A model generated the notes under the pieces. That model did not search any database and was not told the DNA's origin. It saw only the letters and a list, made by a program, of their open reading frames with translations. This document shows positions 39,498 to 48,292 of a DNA stretch of 64,000 nt, one piece after another. Source of the stretch: Mycolicibacter senuensis (GTDB lineage Bacteria > Actinomycetota > Actinomycetes > Mycobacteriales > Mycobacteriaceae); NCBI RefSeq assembly GCF_002101885.1, contig NZ_LQPS01000043.1, positions 496,001-560,000 of the forward strand, given 5' to 3'. Positions within the stretch are counted from its first letter, which is position 1, and every line of letters starts with the position of its first letter. Made by a program: the position numbers and the translations under genes.

Positions 39498-40856
39498 ATG
39501 AAGACAACCCTGACCCTGCTGGCGTGCAGCCTGGTATTCGCCGGGTGCTCGCTGGATTCCGTGACGGCGGGTGATTCCGTCGACGTGGTCGTGGGCTACC
39601 AGTCCAAGACCATCAACACCGCTACCGCCGGAACGCTGCTGCGCGCCCGTGGCTATCTGGAACGCCGGCTCGGCGACATCACCGCCCGGACCGGCACCCG
39701 CTACCGGGTCGACTGGCAGGACTACGACACCGGGGCGCCGATCACCGCACAGATGCTCGCCGAGAAGATCGACATCGGCTCGATGGGCGACTATCCGATG
39801 CTGGTCAACGGCGTCCGAACCCGGGAAAGCGAGCAGGCGCGCACCGCGATCGTCTCGGTAACCGGCTACCACCCGGCCGGTGCGCTGAACATGGTGGTGG
39901 TGGCTCCCGATTCGCGCGCCGACACCCTCGCAGACCTGGCCGGGGCCAGAGTGTCGGCCAGTGTCGGCTCGGCGGGCCACGGCACCCTGCTGCGCGCGCT
40001 GGCCGGTACCGGGGCGCAAGTCGAGGTGCTCAACCAGCAGCCACAGGTCGGTGCCTCGGCCCTGGAGTCCGGGCAAGTGCAGGGCCTGTCGCAGTTCGTG
40101 GCCTGGCCCGGCCTGCTGGTCTATCAGGACCGGGCGAGACTGCTCTACGACGGCGCCGAACTCAACCACCCGACCCTGCACGGGGTGGTGGTGCGTCGCG
40201 GCTACGCGCGATCGCATCCGGAGGTGCTCGACGCGTTTCTGCAAGCGCAGCTGGACGCCACCGACTTCCTGAACCGCAAGCCGCTGGAGGCGGCCAGGAT
40301 CGTTGCCGAGAGTAGCGGGCTGCCGCAGGAGGTCGTGTACCTCTACAACGGGCCGGGTGGCACATCGTTCGATACCACCGTCAAACCGGCGTTGGTCGAG
40401 GCGCTGAAAAGCGATGTGCCCTACCTGAGGTCGGTCGGTGACTTCGCCGGCCTGGACGGCTTCGACATCGACCGGTTCGTCGACGACGGGCCGCTGCGGG
40501 CGGTGTTCGCCGAGCGCAAGCTGGACTACGACAAGGCGGTCGCCGTGCTGGACAAGCCCGCGACGGCCGGTGGCGAACTCTGGCTGCAGGGTTCGGAGAC
40601 GACGGTGGGTGTGGCCGATGCCGACCAGCTGTTGCAGGCGGTGCGGGCTGCGGCTGCGCGCGGCGATCGTGTCCGTGCGGCGTATGTGCATGACGCCGAA
40701 CTGGGCACCCGGTGGTTCGCCGACAAGTCGGCGTGGGTCCGTGACGGCGGGCACCACCTGGCCTTCGACACCGTCGCGGGCGCGCGGCGCTATGTGGCCG
40801 CGCATCCGGGCAGCACCGTGGTGGACTACCAGCAGGCGCTGGCGGCCGCGGCATGA
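39498..40856 (+). CDS. ABC transporter binding lipoprotein, sulfonate-type, with extra C-terminal domain
   Basis: A 452-aa lipoprotein. The signal peptide ends in a lipobox, LVFAGC, with the lipidated Cys at residue 17. Residues about 28-335 are a SsuA/TauA-like periplasmic binding domain (IDIGSMGDYPML, VSASVGSAGHGTLLRAL). The last 100 or so residues (GELWLQGSE onward, with VRAAYVHDAELGTRW and ending VVDYQQALAAAA) are an addition not usual for SsuA and resemble a NosL-type fold. It overlaps the permease gene by 4 bp. The ligand is probably a sulfonate or sulfate-like compound, by family only. Confidence 0.85.
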   Translation: MKTTLTLLACSLVFAGCSLDSVTAGDSVDVVVGYQSKTINTATAGTLLRARGYLERRLGDITARTGTRYRVDWQDYDTGAPITAQMLAEKIDIGSMGDYPMLVNGVRTRESEQARTAIVSVTGYHPAGALNMVVVAPDSRADTLADLAGARVSASVGSAGHGTLLRALAGTGAQVEVLNQQPQVGASALESGQVQGLSQFVAWPGLLVYQDRARLLYDGAELNHPTLHGVVVRRGYARSHPEVLDAFLQAQLDATDFLNRKPLEAARIVAESSGLPQEVVYLYNGPGGTSFDTTVKPALVEALKSDVPYLRSVGDFAGLDGFDIDRFVDDGPLRAVFAERKLDYDKAVAVLDKPATAGGELWLQGSETTVGVADADQLLQAVRAAAARGDRVRAAYVHDAELGTRWFADKSAWVRDGGHHLAFDTVAGARRYVAAHPGSTVVDYQQALAAAA

Positions 40857-41701
40857 CCGCGGTCATCACCGGTGGACCGGCGGTGTCGGCAGCGATCGAT
40901 GCAGCGCCGCGCCGGCACCGCTCGGTGCGTCGGTCCTGGCTGCTGCGCCTGGCGTCGGTCGCTGCCGCGGTCGGGCTGTGGCAGCTGCTGACCGCGGCCG
41001 ACGTGCGCTGGTGGCTGCGATTCGACACCCTGCCCACCGTCGACGAGGTCTTCGCCACCCTGGTGCGCCGGCTGGGCACCGAGGCGTACTGGCTGGACCT
41101 GGCCCAGTCACTGATCCGGATTCTGACCGGGTTCGGCCTGGCCGCCGTCGCCGGGGTGGCCACCGGCATCCTGCTGGGCCGCTCTCGGGTCGCCGCGGAC
41201 GTGCTGGGGCCGATCACCGAGCTGATCCGGCCCATCCCCGCGATAGCCGTCGTGCCAGTGGCGATTCTGCTGTTCCCGGCCGACGAACAGGGCATCGTGT
41301 TCATCACATTCCTGGCCGCCTATTTCCCGATCCTGGTCAGCACCCGGCATGCGGTGCGCGCGCTGCCGACACTGTGGGAGGACTCCGTTCGCACGCTGGG
41401 CGGCGGCCGGTGGGATGTATTGAGCCAGGTGGTGTTTCCCGGGATCCTGCCCGGAGTTTTCGGTGGCCTGTCGGTCGGGATGGGCGTGTCGTGGATCTGC
41501 GTGATCTCCGCGGAGATGATCTCCGGGCGCCTCGGCATCGGCTACCGCACCTGGCAGGCCTACACGGTGCTGGCCTACCCCGAGGTGTTCGTCGGAATCA
41601 TCACCATCGGTGTGCTGGGATTCGCCACATCGGCGGCGGTGGAGGTGCTCGGGCGCCGGCTGACCCGCTGGCTGCCGCGCAGCGAGGAGGACGCGCGATG
41701 A
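40853..41701 (+). CDS. ABC transporter permease, SsuC/TauC-like
   Basis: A 282-aa integral membrane protein with about six helices. The EAA-like loop, which contacts the ATPase, is seen as TLGGGRWDVLSQVVFPGILPGV near residue 182. The family start VGLWQLLTAADVRWW follows a 40-residue basic cytoplasmic tail. It couples the binding lipoprotein to the ATPase of the next gene, and both junctions overlap by 4 bp. Confidence 0.92.
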   Translation: MTAVITGGPAVSAAIDAAPRRHRSVRRSWLLRLASVAAAVGLWQLLTAADVRWWLRFDTLPTVDEVFATLVRRLGTEAYWLDLAQSLIRILTGFGLAAVAGVATGILLGRSRVAADVLGPITELIRPIPAIAVVPVAILLFPADEQGIVFITFLAAYFPILVSTRHAVRALPTLWEDSVRTLGGGRWDVLSQVVFPGILPGVFGGLSVGMGVSWICVISAEMISGRLGIGYRTWQAYTVLAYPEVFVGIITIGVLGFATSAAVEVLGRRLTRWLPRSEEDAR

Positions 41702-42429
41702 CCGCCGGCATGAGCCTCACTCTGGAGCGAATCCGGCTGTCCTACACCGGCCCCCCGGTGATCGACGAGCTGAGCCTGGCGGTGCGTCCCGGCGAGGTCC
41801 TGGTGCTGACCGGACCGTCCGGATGCGGCAAGTCGACGGTGCTGCGCGGCCTGGCCGGGCTGTTGACACCCGATCGCGGCCGAGTGCTGGCCGACGGCGC
41901 CGCGGTGGCCACCACCTCGGGGGATAGGGCGATGGTGTTCCAGGACAACGCGCTGCTGCCGTGGCGGTCGGTGCGGTCCAACATCGAGCTGGCGCTGCGG
42001 CTGCGCGGTGTGCCGCGCAGTGGGCGCCGGGCACAAGCCGACCGGTGGATCACCGAGCTGGGCCTGACCGGGTTCGGCGACTACCTGCCCAAGAGCCTCT
42101 CCGGCGGGATGCGGCAACGCGTTCAGTTGGCCCGGGGACTGGCCGGAGCCCCCCGCGCGGTGTTGATGGACGAGCCGTTCGGCGCCCTGGACAGTGCGAC
42201 CCGCGCCGCGATGCAGGCGCTGCTGATCGAGACCTGGCGTACCCACCCGACCACGATCGTGTTCGTCACCCACGACGTCGACGAGGCGCTGGCGCTCGGC
42301 GACCGGGTGGCGGTCTTGGGCCGCGCCGGGCAGCCACTGCGGGCCCTGGTCGATGTCCCCGAGCCGCGCAGCGCACGGCCCGAGCCCGCGCTGCGCGCCG
42401 AACTCCTTTCCGCATTGGACTATTCATGA
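41698..42429 (+). CDS. ABC transporter ATPase, SsuB/TauB-like
   Basis: A 243-aa nucleotide-binding subunit. It has Walker A GPSGCGKST (about residue 39), Q-loop MVFQDNALLPW, signature LSGGMRQRVQLARGLA (about 135), Walker B RAVLMDEPFGALD and the switch His in FVTHDVDEAL. LLPWRSVRSNI is typical of nitrate/sulfonate/taurine importers. A much longer frame opening at 40438 is an accident of high GC. It overlaps the flavoprotein gene by 4 bp. Confidence 0.93.
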   Translation: MTAGMSLTLERIRLSYTGPPVIDELSLAVRPGEVLVLTGPSGCGKSTVLRGLAGLLTPDRGRVLADGAAVATTSGDRAMVFQDNALLPWRSVRSNIELALRLRGVPRSGRRAQADRWITELGLTGFGDYLPKSLSGGMRQRVQLARGLAGAPRAVLMDEPFGALDSATRAAMQALLIETWRTHPTTIVFVTHDVDEALALGDRVAVLGRAGQPLRALVDVPEPRSARPEPALRAELLSALDYS

Positions 42430-45128
42430 TCGAGATACCGGATGCCTCCCAGCCGCTGCGGTTGGACTGCGACGTGCTGGTGATCGGCGGCGGCACCGCG
42501 GGCACCATGGCCGCGCTCACCGCCGCCGAGCACGGTGCCCGGGTGCTGCTGCTGGAAAAGGCGCACGTGCGGCACTCCGGCGCCTTGGCGATGGGCATGG
42601 ACGGGGTCAACAACGCCGTCATTCCCGGCAAGGCCGAACCCGAGGACTACGTCGCCGAGATCACCCGTGCCAACGACGGGATCATCAACCAGCGCACCGT
42701 GTATCAGACCGCCACCCGCGGCTTCGCGATGGTGCAGCGGCTGGAGCGCTACGGGGTGAAGTTCGAAAAAGACGAGCACGGCGAGTATGCGGTGCGCCGA
42801 GTCCACCGCTCCGGGTCCTATGTGTTGCCGATGCCCGAGGGCAAGGACGTCAAGAAGGCGCTCTACCGCGTGCTGCGCCAACGCTCCATGCGCGAGAAGA
42901 TCCGCATCGAGAACCGGCTGATGCCGGTACGTGTGCTCACCCGGGACGGCCGCGCGGTCGGCGCGGCCGCATTGCACACCCGCACCGGCGAATTCGTCGC
43001 GGTGGGCGCCAAGGCGGTGATCTTGGCCACCGGGCCGTGCGGGCGCCTCGGGCTGCCCGCCTCGGGGTACCTGTATGGCACCTACGAGAACCCGACCAAC
43101 GCCGGTGACGGCTACTCCATGGCGTATCACGCCGGCGCCGAGCTGTCCGGCATCGAATGCTTCCAGGTCAACCCGTTGATCAAGGACTACAACGGGCCGG
43201 CCTGCGCCTATGTGGCCAACCCGTTCGGCGGCTACCAGGTGAACGCGCTGGGGGAGCGCTTCGTCGACTCCGACTACTGGTCCGGACAGATGATGGCCGA
43301 GGTCAAATCGGAGATCGACTCCGCCCGTGGGCCGATCTACCTCAAGGTGTCGCACCTGCCCGACGAGACGCTGTCGGCGCTCGAGGACATCCTGCACACC
43401 ACCGAACGGCCCACCCGGGGCACCTTTCACGCCAACCGCGGCCACGACTACCGCACTCACGACGTGGAGATGCACATCTCCGAGATCGGCTTGTGCTCCG
43501 GGCATTCGGCGTCGGGGGTGTGGGTCGACGAGCACGCCCGCACCACCGTGGCGGGCCTCTACGCGGCGGGTGACCTGGCCTGCGTGCCGCACAACTACAT
43601 GATCGGCGCCTTCGTCTTCGGTGATCTGGCCGGCGCGCACGCGGCGTCCACCCTGGCCGGTGTCGCGGCCCCGCAGGCGCTGCCGGCCGACCAGCTCGCC
43701 GCTGCCCACGAGCTGATCTACCGTCCGCTGCGCCACCCCGACGGCCCGCCGCAACCGCAGGTGGAATACAAGCTGCGCCGGTTCGTCAACGACTACGTCG
43801 CACCGCCCAAGACGGCCGCCAAGCTGTCGCTGGCGGTGCAGACCTTCGAGCGGATGCGCGGTGAGATCGCCGAGATGGGCGCGCGCAGCCCGCACGAGTT
43901 GATGCGGGCGGTCGAGGTGTCCTTCATCCGGGACTGTGCCGAACTGGCGGCCCGCTCGTCACTGACCCGTACCGAATCGCGCTGGGGTCTCTACCATGAG
44001 CGTGCCGATCTGCCCGGCCGGGACGACAACCGGTGGGGGTATCACCTCAACGTGCGCAAGGGCTCCGACGGGGAGATGGAATTCCTCAAACGCCCCGTCG
44101 CGCCGTATTTCGTCGCGGTGCCCGAACTCGACGGCCTGCCGCCGGCCGACCAGTCGGTGTACCCGGTGTCGCAGCCGCCGCTGCTGGGCGGACAGGCGCC
44201 TGCGACCGCACAGTCCCGGGTCGCGCCGCCGGGCGCGTCGCATTCGCCGTCGCCGCGGATCGCGGCCGTCGTCACCTTGGACGAGCCGGCCCTGTCGGAC
44301 CTCGTCGGTTTTCTTGGCGACGCCGATCCGGCGGTGCGGCGCACCGCAGTCGCCGCGCTGACCGAGCACATCCCCGACGGGTATGAATCCGCGTTGTTCG
44401 AGGCGCTGGCCGACGACGACGCCGCGGTGCGCCGGACCGCCGCCGACGGAGCGCGGGAACTGGTGGAGGTGGTGAGGGAGCCGTCGGCGGCCGCGGCACA
44501 ACTGGACTCACCGGATCCGGTGGTTCGCGCCTGCGCGGTGTACGTGCTGTCCAGTCGGCGCGTCGGCGACCCGGCGCACTACCGCGCCGCGCTGGCCGAC
44601 CCCGATCATCGGGTGCGGATCGAGGCGGTGCGCGCGCTGGTCTCGGTCGACGACGAGGCGTCGGTGGCCACCGCCGTCACCGACACCAACCGCGAGGTGC
44701 GCATCGCGGTCGCAGGGGCCTGCGCGACGCTGCGCGCCGGGGCCGCGACGGTGCGAGCGCTGATCGGGGATCCCGACCCGCTGGTGCGCGCCGCCGCCTT
44801 GGCAGCGCTCGGTGAGATCGGTTGCGGCGACGAGGACATCGCTGTGGTGATACCGGCCCTGGCCGAGTCGGCGTGGCAGGTGCGGGTCGGCGCGGCGCGG
44901 GCGCTGGCAGGCGCTTCGGCCGCCGAGGCGGTGCCCCGGCTGACGTTCGCTCTCGAGGACCCGCACCTCGACGTGCGCAAGGCCGCGGTGCTGGGATTGG
45001 CACGCTGGGCCGCCTCGGACGGCGCCGCCCGCGATGCGTTGGGTATCGCTGTCAAGGACAGCGACGCCGACGTTCGCGCCTATGCGCGTCGCGCATTGCA
45101 GCAAGCGGGGGTGCACCCGGGCGGCTAG
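42426..45128 (+). CDS. AprA-like FAD flavoprotein fused to HEAT repeats
   Basis: A 900-aa fusion. Residues about 1-575 are a fumarate reductase/adenylylsulfate reductase-type flavoprotein with VLVIGGGTAGTMAA (17-30), HSGALAMGMDGVNN, GHSASGVWVDE (about 357), YAAGDLACVPHNYMIGAF and an AprA-like end (WGLYHERADLPGRDDNRWGYHLN, about 519). A Pro/Ala/Gln linker follows. Residues about 615-900 hold about nine HEAT/PBS-type repeats, each with a D-x-x-VR-x-A-A-x-x-AL core. It is last in the operon with an AprB-like ferredoxin. A redox role on a sulfur compound is inference. Confidence 0.88.
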   Translation: MIEIPDASQPLRLDCDVLVIGGGTAGTMAALTAAEHGARVLLLEKAHVRHSGALAMGMDGVNNAVIPGKAEPEDYVAEITRANDGIINQRTVYQTATRGFAMVQRLERYGVKFEKDEHGEYAVRRVHRSGSYVLPMPEGKDVKKALYRVLRQRSMREKIRIENRLMPVRVLTRDGRAVGAAALHTRTGEFVAVGAKAVILATGPCGRLGLPASGYLYGTYENPTNAGDGYSMAYHAGAELSGIECFQVNPLIKDYNGPACAYVANPFGGYQVNALGERFVDSDYWSGQMMAEVKSEIDSARGPIYLKVSHLPDETLSALEDILHTTERPTRGTFHANRGHDYRTHDVEMHISEIGLCSGHSASGVWVDEHARTTVAGLYAAGDLACVPHNYMIGAFVFGDLAGAHAASTLAGVAAPQALPADQLAAAHELIYRPLRHPDGPPQPQVEYKLRRFVNDYVAPPKTAAKLSLAVQTFERMRGEIAEMGARSPHELMRAVEVSFIRDCAELAARSSLTRTESRWGLYHERADLPGRDDNRWGYHLNVRKGSDGEMEFLKRPVAPYFVAVPELDGLPPADQSVYPVSQPPLLGGQAPATAQSRVAPPGASHSPSPRIAAVVTLDEPALSDLVGFLGDADPAVRRTAVAALTEHIPDGYESALFEALADDDAAVRRTAADGARELVEVVREPSAAAAQLDSPDPVVRACAVYVLSSRRVGDPAHYRAALADPDHRVRIEAVRALVSVDDEASVATAVTDTNREVRIAVAGACATLRAGAATVRALIGDPDPLVRAAALAALGEIGCGDEDIAVVIPALAESAWQVRVGAARALAGASAAEAVPRLTFALEDPHLDVRKAAVLGLARWAASDGAARDALGIAVKDSDADVRAYARRALQQAGVHPGG

Positions 45129-45188
45129 GTAGTCGACAACGGTGGAAACGGTATGCGGCGCGCGCCGGGATCAGTACCCTGACTCGGC

Positions 45189-45758
45189 ATGGCCAATGCC
45201 TCCACAGCCTCTACCAGCGCGCGCCTGTCCGTACAGGACTGGGTGCAGGCCGGCTTCCGCATCCTGGCCGAGGACGGGCTGAAAGCGTTGACCATCGACC
45301 GGCTCTGCCGGCGGCTGGGGGTCACCAAGGGCAGCTTCTACTGGCACTTCGCCGACATGAAGAGCTATCGGCAGGCCCTGGTCGACACCTGGGCCGCCGT
45401 GCGTGACGAGGACCGCGGCGATTTCGACGCGCTGTCGGCGTTGCCGCCGCGGGAACGGCTCTCGCGCATGATGACCGCGCTGGTCGGGCCACGGCACTGG
45501 ATGCTGGAACGCGCGATGCGCGAGTGGGCGCGCTCGGAGGAGAGCGTCGCCGATGCGGTGCGCAGCTCGGATCGGCGGGTTCTCAAGGCGGTCCGCCAGG
45601 TGTTTCTCGACGACGGTTTCGGCCCCGACGAGGCCGACATGCGCGCCAATGCGACATTCGCCGCGGGCATCGGATTCCTGCACCTGGCCGGCTCGCGGCC
45701 GAGCCCGCGGGCGGTAGGCCGGCGCGAACAGTTCCTGGACGTGATGCTGCGGCACTGA
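45189..45758 (+). CDS. TetR-family regulator
   Basis: A 189-aa protein with a TetR_N helix-turn-helix at about residues 15-62 (FRILAEDGLKALTIDRLCRRLGVTKGSFYWHFADM) and a helical C-terminus with no recognised ligand motif. It is 60 bp after the flavoprotein and 34 bp before the monooxygenase gene, with a palindrome between. It probably controls that neighbour. Confidence 0.88.
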   Translation: MANASTASTSARLSVQDWVQAGFRILAEDGLKALTIDRLCRRLGVTKGSFYWHFADMKSYRQALVDTWAAVRDEDRGDFDALSALPPRERLSRMMTALVGPRHWMLERAMREWARSEESVADAVRSSDRRVLKAVRQVFLDDGFGPDEADMRANATFAAGIGFLHLAGSRPSPRAVGRREQFLDVMLRH

Positions 45759-45762
45759 GCGT

Positions 45763-45780
45763 CCATACCAAAAGGTATGG
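45763..45780. promoter_or_regulatory. Palindromic candidate TetR operator
   Basis: CCATACC-AAAA-GGTATGG is a perfect 7-bp inverted repeat that begins 5 bp after the TetR stop and ends 12 bp before the monooxygenase ATG. The second half overlaps a TATGGT sequence that could be a -10 box. Binding here would block transcription of the monooxygenase gene. As an alternative, it could be a small hairpin terminator for tetR. Confidence 0.55.
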
Positions 45781-45792
45781 TACGTTCCCGGG

Positions 45793-46944
45793 ATGACGAC
45801 ACCGCCGGTCACCGCGGAATTCATCGATCGGTTGGCCGTCCGCGCGGCGGAAGCCGAAGAGCTGCGCCGACTTCCGGCGGCCACCGTCGAGGAGTACCGC
45901 CAGTCCGGACTGGCCGGCCTGCTGTTGCCGGCATGCTACGGCGGTCAGCAGGCGGAGTTCCCGGAGATCCTCGAGCCGATCCGGGCCATGGCGCACGGCT
46001 GCGCATCCAGTGCCTGGACACTGGGGTTCTACACCCTGCACAACTGGATGCTCGCGCTCTTCGGTGAGCAGGCTCAGGACGAGGTGTTCGCGTCCGGGCC
46101 GGTGCTGTGTCCGGCGCCGCTGGCCCCGACCGGTCGCGGGGTTCCCGACGGCGACGGCATCCGGCTCCGCGGCCGATGGTCCTGGGCGACCGGGGTGGCC
46201 GACGCCGACTGGATCCTGGTCGGGGCTATCTGCGGCCCTGACGACGCGCCTTATCCGGCGCTGGTGCTGCTACCGGCCTCCGACATCAGCGTCGAGGACG
46301 TCTGGCACACCGCCGGTATGCGGGCCACCGGTTCCAACGACGTCGTGGTCAACGACGTCTGGGTGCCGCAGCACCGGCTGGTCAAGGTCGTCGACATCTA
46401 TTCGGGCACCGCGCCGGGTGCTGCGCTGCACGACGCCCCGGCATACCGGTGGCCGATGGTGCCGGCGCTGGCGATGGTGGCGGCGATGCCCGCGCTGGGT
46501 TCGGCCGAACGGGTCGCCGACCTCTACGCCCAGCGCCTCGGCGAACGGGTGTTGGCCTATTCCGGTGTGGCGCAGAAGAACCAGCCCGCCGCACAGATCC
46601 GCCTGGGTGACGCGCGGGTACGGTTGCGCGCGCTGCGAGGGCTGCGTGACGACACGGTGGCCGGTATCCAAGCCGCGGTCAGCAGCGGGGAACGGATCGG
46701 CCGCGCCGCGCGGGCGGAAGCACGCGCCGCGGCAGCCCACATCGTGCACGAATCCCGCGCCGTGATCGCCGATCTGCTCGAAGCCTCCGGCGCCAGCGTG
46801 CACTTCGTGGACAACCCGCTGCAACGGATCAAACGCGACGTCGACATCATCTGCGGGCACGTCGTTTTCGACTACGACGTGGCGCGTGAACTGTCCGGCG
46901 CGCTGGAGGCCGGGGTGAAGATCTCCCCGATCGCGATGATCTGA
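45793..46944 (+). CDS. Class D flavin-dependent monooxygenase (acyl-CoA dehydrogenase fold)
   Basis: A 383-aa protein of the acyl-CoA dehydrogenase superfamily, in the HsaA/DszC/SfnC branch that hydroxylates with reduced flavin from a partner reductase. Visible are ACASSAWTLGFY, GRWSWATGVADADWILVGA, GMRATGSNDVVVNDVWVP and a C-terminal AcylCoA_dh_2 helical domain ending in IKRDVDIICGHVVFDYD. Members act on phenols, sulfides and sulfonates. No flavin reductase gene is adjacent. It may belong to organosulfur or aromatic breakdown with the upstream transporter operon. Confidence 0.85.
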   Translation: MTTPPVTAEFIDRLAVRAAEAEELRRLPAATVEEYRQSGLAGLLLPACYGGQQAEFPEILEPIRAMAHGCASSAWTLGFYTLHNWMLALFGEQAQDEVFASGPVLCPAPLAPTGRGVPDGDGIRLRGRWSWATGVADADWILVGAICGPDDAPYPALVLLPASDISVEDVWHTAGMRATGSNDVVVNDVWVPQHRLVKVVDIYSGTAPGAALHDAPAYRWPMVPALAMVAAMPALGSAERVADLYAQRLGERVLAYSGVAQKNQPAAQIRLGDARVRLRALRGLRDDTVAGIQAAVSSGERIGRAARAEARAAAAHIVHESRAVIADLLEASGASVHFVDNPLQRIKRDVDIICGHVVFDYDVARELSGALEAGVKISPIAMI

Positions 46945-46948
46945 TCGC

Positions 46949-46976
46949 GACCTATATCCCCAGGGCGCGATAGGTC
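46949..46976. terminator. Weak inverted repeat between convergent genes
   Basis: GACCTAT (46949-46955) and ATAGGTC (46970-46976) pair across a 14-base loop at the 8-bp gap between convergent stops and extending into the minus-strand gene. It may help ending of both transcripts. The loop is long, so the case is weak. Confidence 0.3.
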
Positions 46977-48154
46977 TGGCGGACGAACTTCGGTTGGGCC
47001 ACCCGCAGTTTGCCGACCGCGGTGTTGCCGGCGACGGCGGCGGCCGCCTCGGTGGACAGCGTCGGCGCGTTCTGGATGAGGTACAGCAGGATGAGATCCG
47101 CGGCCGGATCGGCCTGCCACCAGGTGCCGTAGGCGCCCGGCCAGCTGAACGTGCCCGCGCCCCCGGGGCCGAAGATCGGCTGGGAGCGCGCCGGGTCGGT
47201 CACCACCGACAGGTTGAGGCCGAATCCGCGGCCGACCCAGAACGGGGCCCCCAGGAACGGATGGTGCTTCTGGGCGTCGGTCAGCCGGTCGGTGCGCATC
47301 GCCCGCACCGATTCGGCCGAGAGCACCCGGGTGCCGTCGGACATGCCGTCGGCCAGCAGCATTCGCGCGAAAGCCAGATAGTCGTCGGCAGTCGACATCA
47401 GCCCGCCGCCGGCGTTGGGAAAGGCCGGCATGGTGATCGGCATCGGCCCCATCGCGTCGTCGCGCAGCGTGTCGCCGTCGATGCGATACATGGTGGCGCT
47501 GCGCGCGCGAACCGCGGGGGAGATGCAGAACCCGGTGTCGACCATCCCCAGCGGCCCGAGAATCCGTTCGTCGAGCAGCTGCGGCAGCGGCCTGCCCTCG
47601 ACGCGGGCGAGCAGCACGCCCAGCACGTCGGTGCCGTGGCCGTAGGTCATCCGCTCACCGGGCTGATCCACCAGCGGTAAGGCGGCCAGCGCGGTCAGCC
47701 AGGCATCCGGACCGCGCCCGAACGGCAACCGCTGATACTCCCGCGCGATCGGCCCGAGCGTCGAGAATCCGTAGCCGATGCCGCAGCGGTGCGTCATCAA
47801 GTCTTCGACGGTGAGCGCCCGCCGGGCCGGGGCAGTGCGATCCAACGGCCCGGCGGGGTCCACCAGCACGCTGGGCGCGGCGAACTCCGGCAGCCAGTGC
47901 GCGATCGGATCGTTCAGCCGCAGCCGCCCCTCGTCGACCAGGCTCATGGCGGCGGCCACGGTGACGGGTTTGGTCATCGAGGCGATCCGGAACACCGTGT
48001 CGCGGGTCATCGGCAGCCGCGCCCCGACGTCGCGGTAGCCGATCTCGTTGACCTGCAGCAACTTGCCGCGCTGCCAGACGACCGTCACTGCGCCGGCCAG
48101 CAGGCCGGTGTCGCAGGCCTCGGCCAGCGGCGCCCGGTTGAGGTCCAGATTCAC
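46952..48154 (-). CDS. Beta-lactamase-fold serine hydrolase/esterase
   Basis: A 400-aa class C beta-lactamase-related protein of the EstB/LipD kind. The serine nucleophile motif SMTK is at residues 59-62 and the Tyr motif YGHG near 169; a late HxG-type stretch appears as [10 protein letters not shown]. No signal peptide is seen, so it is probably a cytoplasmic esterase or peptidase, not a resistance enzyme. GTG start at 48154. It diverges from the pyrR leader, so the pyr promoter lies in the intervening 80 or so bases. Confidence 0.87.
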   Translation of the reverse strand: MNLDLNRAPLAEACDTGLLAGAVTVVWQRGKLLQVNEIGYRDVGARLPMTRDTVFRIASMTKPVTVAAAMSLVDEGRLRLNDPIAHWLPEFAAPSVLVDPAGPLDRTAPARRALTVEDLMTHRCGIGYGFSTLGPIAREYQRLPFGRGPDAWLTALAALPLVDQPGERMTYGHGTDVLGVLLARVEGRPLPQLLDERILGPLGMVDTGFCISPAVRARSATMYRIDGDTLRDDAMGPMPITMPAFPNAGGGLMSTADDYLAFARMLLADGMSDGTRVLSAESVRAMRTDRLTDAQKHHPFLGAPFWVGRGFGLNLSVVTDPARSQPIFGPGGAGTFSWPGAYGTWWQADPAADLILLYLIQNAPTLSTEAAAAVAGNTAVGKLRVAQPKFVRQTYRALGI

Positions 48155-48237
48155 CCGCCCAGGCTAAGCGGCGAGCGGCGGCCCGCCCCAGCCGGCACGG
48201 CCACGCCGGGCGGGGTGTTAGGCTACCCGGCAGTTCA

Positions 48238-48280
48238 GACATCCTTTAACGATCCGTCCCGCGAGGCGGAGAAGGAGGTC
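48238..48280 (+). promoter_or_regulatory. PyrR-binding loop overlapping the pyrR Shine-Dalgarno sequence
   Basis: The leader can fold as an outer stem GAC-x-TCCTT / AAGGA-x-GTC (48238-48246 with 48272-48280), an internal bulge (48247-48253 opposite AG), and an inner stem CCGTC / GGCGG (48254-48258 with 48265-48269). The stem is capped by the hexaloop CCGCGA (48259-48264). That loop fits CNGNGA, the consensus of PyrR-binding RNA. The SD AAGGAGG (48272-48278) is in the outer stem, so PyrR-UMP binding should block translation, as described for M. smegmatis. Confidence 0.8.
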
Positions 48281-48292
48281 CAGCGGTTTCGC

